A stretch of 12,060 nucleotides of DNA, taken from the NCBI GenBank assembly GCA_039934635.1, contig JBDTLT010000169.1, forward strand, positions 1 through 12,060, written 5' to 3'. This document shows positions 7,100 to 12,060 of the stretch, piece by piece (within the stretch, counting starts at the first letter, position 1; every line of letters begins with the position of its first letter). The notes beneath the pieces are model-generated. The model was not told the origin of the DNA, made no database searches, and saw nothing but the letters and a program-made list of their open reading frames with translations. The translations under genes and the position numbers were made by a program. This DNA comes from DATLFA01 sp039934635. Its GTDB lineage: Bacteria > Actinomycetota > Acidimicrobiia > Acidimicrobiales > WLNW01.

Positions 7100-9096
7100 G
7101 GAAGTACCGCGATGAGTTCGGTCCCACCGGTGCAGGGGCTGCGCAGCGTCAGTTGCCCTCCACAAGCGTCGACCCGATCCCCGAGGCCTCGTATCCCCGA
7201 CCCGTTCAGCGTCGCACCGCCCGGTCCGTCGTCGCACACTGCAATCCGCAACATGCCGTCGTGGCATTCTGCGCGCAGCGTCACCGTCGCGTCGACCGCG
7301 TGCTTGATGGCGTTGGTCAGCCCCTCGCTCGCCACGAACCACGCCGTCGCTTCGACGGTCGCGGTGTGTCGATGATCGGGCACCGCCACGAGCTGCACCC
7401 GGCCGTCGTAGCGGCCGGCCAACTCGCGCAAGGCCGCGCCCACGCCACCGCTGGCAAGCACGGCGGGCAACATGCCTTGTGTCATCGAGCGGAGTTCGGC
7501 CACCGCCGCCTGCAGCTCGTCGACCGTGGTCGACAACAAGTCATCGGCGGCGGTGCCGGGCTCGACTGTGTGGCGCCGTTGCTCGGTACGCACGCGCAAT
7601 GCGAGCGCGACGAGGCGTTGTTGGGCGCCGTCGTGCAAATCACGCTCGATGCGGCGCCGCTCGGCATCGGTCGCCTCGACCAGTCGCGTCCGCGACCTTT
7701 GGATCGCAATGAGTTGCACGCGCAGTTCGGCCTGCAGCCGCGCGTACTCGAGCGAAGTTCTCGCCGCGCGGAAGACGTCGACCAACAGCGAACCGTCGTT
7801 GTCGAGCGATTGTCGGTGACCGACGTAACCGATCGGTGCGTCATCGTCGCCGATGCGGGCGACCGCTCGTTCGTCGGTCTCCGCCGGAGAAGCCACACTG
7901 GTGCCCGCGCCGTCGATCGTATTGCCCGTCGATGTCACGAAGCAGAGCTCGAGCTCGGGGTCGCGCAACACCTCGGCGAGCAACCGTTGCAGTTCTGCCG
8001 GCTCGGGGTTGTCGTGGCCGAGCCGATCAGCAAATCCCCGAACACGCGCGACTGCGTCGAATCGTCGACGGTCGAAGCGCCGATCGACGGCGAGTTGCAC
8101 GCGACGACGCGCCGGCGCGAACAGCACCGCGATCAGCAGCGTCGCGCCGGCAACGGCGAATCCGGAACGAGCGCCGGCGCCGCCGACGACGAGACCGATG
8201 CTGATCGCCGCTGATGCGTAGAGCGCGGCGGCGAAGATGGTGACCGATCCGTACACGACAGTGCGATTGATCAGTCGGTCGATTTCCCACAGCCGATAGC
8301 GCTCGATGGCAATAAGGATGAAGATCTGGGGAAGCACCGCCGCCACCAAACGCAGCGGCGCGACCCGATCGCCGAAGTCGCCGACGATGTTCAACACGAA
8401 CGCGGCACCGGCACCGAAGAGAAACCACTTGACCTCAGCCCGTCCGGCGGGCTCGGCGTGGCGTAGTCGGGAAATCAAGCTGGCAAACGCGGCGACGAAC
8501 GAAACGACCGCCACGAAGATGGCCGCACCGACGACGACATCGCCCAGCGGTGCTCGCCATCCGTCGAGCGACGGCGAGTCAGCCAACAATTGCGGCCCGC
8601 GGGACGGCCACGCAAGCACGAGTGCCATGGCGAGCAACGCAACCAAAATCGCGGGCGCGAGCTCCAACCGACGCCACCGCCCCGCGGGGGCGTGCCCGTC
8701 GGGGAACCACAACACCATCAGCGGCGCGATCGGCAGCAAAAACAGTGGTCCGCAGGAGAACAACCACGACGCGACCGACCCGCCCGGCCACGAGCCTGGC
8801 GCGGCCACATACGCGTGATGCGCCCACACGTCGGCCACGACTTGGATGCCGCGTAGCGGACCGAAGAGGCAGAACACCCAACCCAGTCGGTTGCCCGGAT
8901 GACGGGTCACCACGAACGCACCGAGCACCGGCATCGTTGCGATGAGCACGACAGAGAAGCCCAGTGGCTTCTGCAGGAACTGCTCCCCCGTGAGACCGTC
9001 GCGCACGGCGACGATCACCGCCCCGATCGCGACCGCCACGGACCCTGTCGCGACCGCCCACGCCACCGCCGTCGACGCCGTTCTCGAAGATCGCAC
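7090..9096 (-). CDS. membrane sensor histidine kinase (HisKA_3 / NarL-type partner)
   Basis: 668 residues from GTG 9096. The N-terminal part has about eight to ten hydrophobic segments up to residue 330, including HPGNRLGWVFCLFGP and RYRLWEIDRLINRTVVYG, both typical of large actinobacterial sensor kinases. A GAF-like linker (about 350-455) and a short coiled coil (about 455-480) follow. The HisKA_3 box ERDLHDGAQQRLVAL carries phospho-acceptor H488. The ATPase domain shows N595 (SEGLTNAIKHA), DDGPGG (622-627) and GSGIRGLGDR (632-641). It should sense a membrane or envelope signal, autophosphorylate, and pass phosphate to the overlapping regulator gene. Start: the frame is open to a TTG at 9189, with in-frame GTGs at 9162 and 9144, but those lie in or beyond an 18-bp palindrome. 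GTG 9096, just before the first helix, fits best, though its ribosome site is weak. Family firm; signal unknown. Confidence 0.92.
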   Translation of the reverse strand: MRSSRTASTAVAWAVATGSVAVAIGAVIVAVRDGLTGEQFLQKPLGFSVVLIATMPVLGAFVVTRHPGNRLGWVFCLFGPLRGIQVVADVWAHHAYVAAPGSWPGGSVASWLFSCGPLFLLPIAPLMVLWFPDGHAPAGRWRRLELAPAILVALLAMALVLAWPSRGPQLLADSPSLDGWRAPLGDVVVGAAIFVAVVSFVAAFASLISRLRHAEPAGRAEVKWFLFGAGAAFVLNIVGDFGDRVAPLRLVAAVLPQIFILIAIERYRLWEIDRLINRTVVYGSVTIFAAALYASAAISIGLVVGGAGARSGFAVAGATLLIAVLFAPARRRVQLAVDRRFDRRRFDAVARVRGFADRLGHDNPEPAELQRLLAEVLRDPELELCFVTSTGNTIDGAGTSVASPAETDERAVARIGDDDAPIGYVGHRQSLDNDGSLLVDVFRAARTSLEYARLQAELRVQLIAIQRSRTRLVEATDAERRRIERDLHDGAQQRLVALALRVRTEQRRHTVEPGTAADDLLSTTVDELQAAVAELRSMTQGMLPAVLASGGVGAALRELAGRYDGRVQLVAVPDHRHTATVEATAWFVASEGLTNAIKHAVDATVTLRAECHDGMLRIAVCDDGPGGATLNGSGIRGLGDRVDACGGQLTLRSPCTGGTELIAVLPCA

Positions 9097-9130
9097 GAGT
9101 GCATGCTGCCACCGGTGACGCTGCTGCGGC

Positions 9131-9148
9131 GTCCGTGCAGGCACGGAC
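9131..9148. promoter_or_regulatory. perfect 18-bp palindrome, candidate operator
   Basis: GTCCGTGCAGGCACGGAC has two exact 8-bp arms around an AG centre. It lies in the 141-bp divergent gap (9097-9237) between the kinase operon and the small membrane gene, 35 bp upstream of the chosen kinase start. LuxR/NarL-type regulators commonly bind imperfect inverted repeats of about this size, so autoregulation by the neighbouring response regulator is the simplest reading. No convincing -35/-10 pair was found on either strand in this gap. The binding partner is inferred only. Confidence 0.5.
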
Positions 9149-9178
9149 TGCGCAATCCGCACGGGTACCGATGCGCAA
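9149..9178. repeat. TGCGCAA direct repeat next to the palindrome
   Basis: TGCGCAA occurs at 9149-9155 and again at 9172-9178, 23 bp apart start to start, about two helical turns. It directly abuts the palindrome at 9131-9148, and a GGTACC lies between the copies. It could be a second regulator site or a paired half-site. With only two 7-bp copies, chance remains possible. Confidence 0.3.
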
Positions 9179-9224
9179 CAAGGCGTCAAGTCTCAAAGTG
9201 GGCAGCACAGAAACCACCCAACAC

Positions 9225-9230
9225 AAGGAG
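9225..9230 (+). promoter_or_regulatory. ribosome binding site of the small membrane gene
   Basis: AAGGAG with 7 nt to the ATG at 9238. The frame is open for hundreds of bases upstream through the kinase region, so this site fixes the true start of the small gene. Confidence 0.75.
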
Positions 9231-9237
9231 TCACACA

Positions 9238-9507
9238 ATGTCCGCAGTTCTGCCCCTCATCGGAGGACTACTGCTCGGCCGCTTCGTCAAGGACCTGCGG
9301 GTTGCCGCCGCGATCCAAGTAGCGTTCTACGCGATTGCCGCCGCACTGCTCATCTCCTCCGCCCCCGACCACGGGGCCAGCCACACGCAAGGAGCGGTGC
9401 TCGCACTCGTGCTCGCCCCGGTGTCGGTCGCGACGCTGTATCTCGGCACGATGTGGCGGCACCGCTCGTCGGCGGTTGGTCAGCCGGCGGGCAACTCGGT
9501 CCGGTGA
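9238..9507 (+). CDS. small two-span membrane protein, unknown function
   Basis: 89 residues, not recognised. It opens with a hydrophobic or amphipathic stretch (LPLIGGLLLGRF, about 5-16). A membrane helix follows at about 23-41, then a short polar loop with His residues (about 42-51), a second helix at about 52-70 and a polar tail rich in R, S and G. The start is set by the AAGGAG at 9225-9230. It is transcribed away from the two-component operon across a shared gap with an operator-like palindrome, so it may be a target of that system. Its stop is only 4 bp from the convergent stop of the flotillin gene, leaving no room for a separate terminator. Codon use (strong G/C third positions) supports a real gene. 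It could be a small modulator of the sensor or an ordinary membrane protein of unknown role. Confidence 0.72.
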   Translation: MSAVLPLIGGLLLGRFVKDLRVAAAIQVAFYAIAAALLISSAPDHGASHTQGAVLALVLAPVSVATLYLGTMWRHRSSAVGQPAGNSVR

Positions 9508-9511
9508 GTGC

Positions 9512-10969
9512 TCAGTCGTCGGTCTTGGCTTCGATGCTCGCCGGGGTCTCGGCCCCGGCCAGCAATTTGCGGACGAGGCTGAGGCCCGAAACACCTTGGC
9601 TGAGCGCCTGGGCCAGCACTTCGGACAAGCCGGTTGCTCCGTTGAGCACGATGAGCTGGTCGATCTCACCGAAGGGCTTGGCGGCGGCGGCCACGATCTC
9701 GGGCCATTTCTCCGCGAGCTGCTGGCCGATGACGGCGTCCTGGTTTTCGGCCAGCGCGTCGGCGCGGGCTTTGATCGACTCGGCCTCGGCCATACCTCGC
9801 GCGAGCACTGCGGCGCCTTGGGCCTCACCGGTGGCGCGCGTCGCGGCGGCCTCGGCCTCGCCCATGGCGCGCGTCGACTCTGCTCGGGCCGACGCGTCGA
9901 GCCGCACGTGTTCGGCTTCGGCACCCGCCGCGAGACGCACCCGCTCGGCTTCGGCGCCGGCCTCGAGCTTGACGCGCTCGGCGTTGGCCGCGGCTTGCAA
10001 TTCGACTTCCTTCGCGTGTGCTTCGGCGGCGGCGATGCGCGCGTCGCGCTCGGCGCGAGCGAGCGTCGTCTGTTGGTACGCCTGCGCGTCGGCCGGCTTG
10101 CGCACTGTTGCCTGCAAGCGTTGTTCCTCACGCATGCCCTCGAGCTCGGCCACGCGGGTTTCCTGCACGACGACCTCTTGGCGAGAAGCCGCTTCCGACA
10201 ACGGGCCGGCCTGCCGGGTGCGCGCCGCAGCCTGATCGACTTCGGCTTGAAAGCCGGCTTGCTTTATCTGCGAATCTCGCACCGCCTCGGCCTTCAAGGC
10301 GTCGGCGATCTGCTCGGCTTGGGTCGCCGCCCGGTCGGCCTCTGCTTGCGCGATACGCGCGTCGCGATTGACCGCCGCGGCGTGCGGACGACCGAGGTTG
10401 GTGATGTAGCCGGTGGGATCGTCGATCTCCTGGATCTGCAGTGAGTCGACGATGAGCCCGAGCTTTTCCATCTCGGTGCCCGACGATCCACGGGTCAACG
10501 ATGTGAGCTTGTCGCGGTCGCGGATCATCTCCTCGACGGTCATGTTGCCGACGATCGCACGCAAGTGACCGGCGAAGACGTTGTGCACGCGCTGATCCAT
10601 CTTGTCCTGTTGATCGAGGAACCGCCGCGCCGAGTTCGCGATCGACGCGAAGTCGTCGCCGACTTTGTAGATGAGCACACCCTTGACGCCGAGCGGGATG
10701 CCTTGGTGCGTGACACAGTCGATGGCGAGGTCGGCCTGACGCAGGTCGAGCGACAGCCGGCGCACCGTCTGCACGCCCGGGATCACCAGCGTGCCCTTGC
10801 CGGTGATGATCTTGAAGCCGAGGCTCTCGGCCACTGCGTCGGCGGTCGTGGCGTGCTTGATACCCGAGATGATGAGCGCCTCGTTGGGCTCGGCGACGCG
10901 CCACATCGACTTGAAGATGACGACCACCACGACGATGGCGACCGCAATGGCAATGGCAAGCGTGAGCAT
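9512..10969 (-). CDS. flotillin-like SPFH (band 7) membrane scaffold protein
   Basis: 485 residues, the usual size of bacterial flotillins (YuaG/FloT type). One N-terminal membrane helix (about 2-19) precedes VAEPNEALIISG. The SPFH domain follows to about residue 195 (KGTLVIPGVQTVRRLSLDL; LTSLTRGSSGTEMEKLGL), ending in LQIQEIDDPTGYITNLGRP, a typical flotillin stretch. A long Ala/Glu-rich coiled coil (about 196-415) leads to a C-terminal flotillin segment (KWPEIVAAAAKPFGEIDQLIVL). Such proteins form oligomeric scaffolds in membrane microdomains. Start: the frame is open upstream to 11002, but ATG 10969 has TAGGAG 5 nt before it (10975-10980) and puts the helix at the N-terminus. GTG 10972 is a minor alternative. 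It lies 13 bp after the NfeD-like gene, the classical nfeD-flotillin pairing. Confidence 0.93.
   Translation of the reverse strand: MLTLAIAIAVAIVVVVVIFKSMWRVAEPNEALIISGIKHATTADAVAESLGFKIITGKGTLVIPGVQTVRRLSLDLRQADLAIDCVTHQGIPLGVKGVLIYKVGDDFASIANSARRFLDQQDKMDQRVHNVFAGHLRAIVGNMTVEEMIRDRDKLTSLTRGSSGTEMEKLGLIVDSLQIQEIDDPTGYITNLGRPHAAAVNRDARIAQAEADRAATQAEQIADALKAEAVRDSQIKQAGFQAEVDQAAARTRQAGPLSEAASRQEVVVQETRVAELEGMREEQRLQATVRKPADAQAYQQTTLARAERDARIAAAEAHAKEVELQAAANAERVKLEAGAEAERVRLAAGAEAEHVRLDASARAESTRAMGEAEAAATRATGEAQGAAVLARGMAEAESIKARADALAENQDAVIGQQLAEKWPEIVAAAAKPFGEIDQLIVLNGATGLSEVLAQALSQGVSGLSLVRKLLAGAETPASIEAKTDD
9725..10054 (-). repeat. ten tandem 11-residue (hendecad) coiled-coil units in the flotillin
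   Basis: Residues 306-415 of the flotillin divide without gaps into ten 11-residue units. The clearest are ANAERVKLEAG, AEAERVRLAAG, AEAEHVRLDAS, ARAESTRAMGE, AEAAATRATGE and AEAESIKARAD. The DNA shows the matching 33-bp periodicity, with a recurring CTCGGCTTCGGC-like block on the plus strand. An 11-residue period suits a right-handed or nearly straight coiled coil, unlike 7-residue heptads. Ala/Glu repeats are known in flotillins; the strictness of the period here is what I observe. Confidence 0.75.
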
Positions 10970-10974
10970 CACGA

Positions 10975-10980
10975 CTCCTA
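10975..10980 (-). promoter_or_regulatory. ribosome binding site of the flotillin gene
   Basis: TAGGAG on the minus strand, 5 nt before ATG 10969. It overlaps no upstream coding sequence, and it selects this start over the longer open frame reaching 11002. Confidence 0.65.
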
Positions 10981-10982
10981 GA

Positions 10983-11192
10983 TCACATTTGTGTGACAAC
11001 AACCGTTCGAGGCGGGAAGTACTCGATGACGACTACACGCGTGCCGACGGCCAACACGGTGGACGGCGTCTCGCCGTACGCGTGGAAATGCTCGGTCCCG
11101 CCCCGGATCGGAATCATGACCTCACCCAAGCGGCCCGGTTCGATCGTGCCGGAAACCCGCCCGATCTTGCCGACCATTCGCTGGTCCGCCAC
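10983..11192 (-). CDS. NfeD-like OB-fold protein, short soluble form
   Basis: 69 residues from GTG 11192. MVGKIGRVSGTIEPGRLGEV followed by GTRVVVIEYFPPRTVVV matches the pattern of the NfeD C-terminal OB-fold (VGxxGxV..L.P.G.V.. then GxxVxVVxxxGxxLxV). There is no membrane segment, so this is the isolated domain, without the helices of longer NfeD proteins. NfeD proteins are regularly encoded beside flotillins or stomatins and are thought to act with them in the membrane. The flotillin starts 13 bp downstream, so one transcript is likely. Start is uncertain: GTG 11192 has GGGG 5 nt upstream; GTG 11198 and ATG 11177 (directly before VGKIG, with a weaker GCGGA) are alternatives. The open frame reaches 11375, but the upstream part looks non-coding. 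Confidence 0.78.
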   Translation of the reverse strand: MADQRMVGKIGRVSGTIEPGRLGEVMIPIRGGTEHFHAYGETPSTVLAVGTRVVVIEYFPPRTVVVTQM

Positions 11193-11282
11193 GCTCACCC
11201 CGTCCGATCTATGCCTGTAGCTATCCACGAGTGTCGCACGTCCCCGGGGCGCGCGCCACGGCTCATCCGGCCCTCCGCCCTG

Positions 11283-11306
11283 CACAACCGTTGGGCGGGT
11301 GTTGTG
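11283..11306. promoter_or_regulatory. inverted repeat in the divergent gap, possible operator
   Basis: CACAAC (11283-11288) and GTTGTG (11301-11306) are exact inverted copies with 12 nt between them. They lie in the 210-bp gap (11193-11402) between the NfeD-like/flotillin operon and the divergent membrane-protein gene. The same gap holds overlapping GC palindromes CCCCGGGG (11242-11249) and GGCGCGCGCC (11248-11257). No convincing promoter boxes were found. The 6-bp arms are short, so this is a weak call. No gene is seen in the gap. Confidence 0.3.
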
Positions 11307-11389
11307 ATTTGCCGATGCGACCGCAGCCTGCCGCGGGTCGCGCAGGATATGGTCGGCGTCGGCAAGCGGACGCATATTTACGGACCCCG

Positions 11390-11395
11390 AAGGAG
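11390..11395 (+). promoter_or_regulatory. ribosome binding site of the terminal membrane gene
   Basis: AAGGAG with 7 nt to ATG 11403, the same spacing as the site before the small membrane gene at 9238. It supports ATG 11403 as the start. Confidence 0.7.
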
Positions 11396-11402
11396 CCGTC
11401 CC

Positions 11403-12060
11403 ATGTCGAACTTCGAACCGACGGCGAGCGTTACGAATGCGCCCGCGTCACCGCCGAAGCCAGTGCTGCTACTGGTTCGGGGTTGGTTCGCGGTCGACGT
11501 GGTCGTACTCGCGGCGGCCGGTATTCAGTGCTTCATCCTCGCAACGTCCACCGACCGATGGTTCGCATGGACGGTGTCGCCGCCGATCTCGGCAGCCGTA
11601 CTTGGCGCGGGTTACTTCGGCTCGATCGTGATGGTCTTCGAAGCGCGTCGGGCCCGCCGCTGGGTCGACGCCAGGGTCGTGATCCTGAGCACGCTGCTGT
11701 TCGCCTCGCTGACACTCGCCGTGACGCTGCTGCACCTCGACAAGTTTCATTTCGACACCGGCGCGAACTCGGCCCGGGTGGCTGCGCTGGCGTGGCTCGT
11801 CGTCTACGTCGTAGTGCCGCCGTTCGTGCTCTTTCTCGTGGTGCAACAACAGCGCGCCCGAGGCGTCGAGCCCGAACGCGACGGGCAACTGCTGCCCCGT
11901 GCGGCGCGCGTCTTGCTGCTCGTCGAAGGCTGCCTTCTCGTAGTTCTCGGCGTTGTGCTGTTCGGCGGAGCCGAGCAAGCCAAGTTCTGGCCGTGGAAGC
12001 TCACTGACCTGACCGCACGGGCAATTTCGGCGTGGATGCTCGCGCTCGGAGCCATGCTCG
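11403..12060 (+). CDS. multi-span membrane protein, unknown function (3' partial)
   Basis: 219 codons are visible and the frame stays open to the right edge. After a polar, Pro/Ala-rich N-terminus (1-25) come membrane helices at about 28-48, 60-80, 92-111, 124-148, 167-187 and a sixth from about 205. Notable conserved-looking pieces are HLDKFHFDTG (111-120) and FWPWKLTDLTARAISAW (195-211), an aromatic-rich loop before the last visible helix. I do not recognise the family. A good AAGGAG upstream, third-position G/C bias and the clean alternation of hydrophobic helices and charged loops make it a real gene. It is divergent from the NfeD-like/flotillin operon and may share control through the 210-bp gap. 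Confidence 0.82.
   Translation, partial: MSNFEPTASVTNAPASPPKPVLLLVRGWFAVDVVVLAAAGIQCFILATSTDRWFAWTVSPPISAAVLGAGYFGSIVMVFEARRARRWVDARVVILSTLLFASLTLAVTLLHLDKFHFDTGANSARVAALAWLVVYVVVPPFVLFLVVQQQRARGVEPERDGQLLPRAARVLLLVEGCLLVVLGVVLFGGAEQAKFWPWKLTDLTARAISAWMLALGAML

Noticed and set aside
7100..7342. Longer N-terminal extension of the response regulator
   Set aside because: It overlaps the kinase ATPase domain in another frame and is Arg-rich; the receiver fold starts at VRVIVVDDS.
6997..8214. Long plus-strand open frame (about 405 codons) across the kinase/regulator region
   Set aside because: It lies opposite the sensor kinase, whose motifs and codon bias are clear. Its translation is Arg/His-rich with no domain, as expected for a shadow frame in GC-rich DNA.
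9725..10054. 33-bp periodic DNA considered as a CRISPR array or minisatellite
   Set aside because: It is in frame, encodes the 11-residue coiled-coil units of the flotillin, and has no conserved repeat/unique spacer pattern.
9335..10444. Plus-strand Gly/Leu/Arg-rich open frame opposite the flotillin
   Set aside because: Its repetitive look is the mirror of the hendecad repeats on the other strand; no start signal or domain.
11193..11375. Longer N-terminal extension of the NfeD-like protein
   Set aside because: The extension is open by chance: it has no recognisable fold, crosses GC palindromes, and the OB-fold already begins close to the GTG/ATG starts at 11192 and 11177.

Overview
The window looks like chromosomal DNA of a GC-rich actinobacterium. 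The reasons are strong G/C bias at third codon positions, GTG starts, a large multi-membrane-span sensor kinase paired with a NarL/LuxR-type regulator, and an RR-rich FtsX permease. An Acidimicrobiia-like or mycobacteria-like lineage would fit the amidohydrolases, but this is an inference from style, not a placement. I see no rRNA, tRNA, CRISPR array, insertion sequence, integrase or att site, and base composition looks even across the window.

Layout. (a) About 1-3654, plus strand: the tail of a two-domain FtsX-like ABC permease, followed directly by an amidohydrolase-2 family protein (amidohydrolase A). (b) 3679-6368, minus strand and convergent with (a): a second, smaller amidohydrolase-2 protein (B), whose stop codon overlaps the ATG of a fused membrane/ATPase ABC exporter (ATGA overlap). 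(c) 6443-9096, minus strand: a two-component system, with the sensor kinase first and its response regulator starting inside the last codons of the kinase gene. A 74-bp gap with a bipartite hairpin separates it from (b). (d) 9097-9237: a divergent intergenic region holding a perfect 18-bp palindrome and a spaced direct repeat, a good operator candidate. (e) 9238-9507, plus strand: an 89-residue protein with two membrane spans, preceded by a strong ribosome binding site. (f) 9512-11192, minus strand: a short NfeD-like OB-fold protein and a flotillin (SPFH protein) with a long run of 11-residue coiled-coil repeats. (g) 11403-12060, plus strand: the first 219 codons of an unrecognised multi-span membrane protein, cut by the window edge.

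How they may work together. The window is dominated by membrane functions: two ABC systems, a membrane sensor, a flotillin/NfeD membrane-domain scaffold and two orphan membrane proteins. The two amidohydrolases each sit in tight linkage with an ABC component, which suggests substrate processing tied to transport, but no substrate can be read from the sequence. The two-component system probably controls its own divergent promoter region and perhaps the small membrane protein. I do not see a clearly new system. The best leads are the operator-like palindrome between the kinase and the small membrane gene, the ten-unit hendecad array in the flotillin, and the amidohydrolase-exporter coupling.
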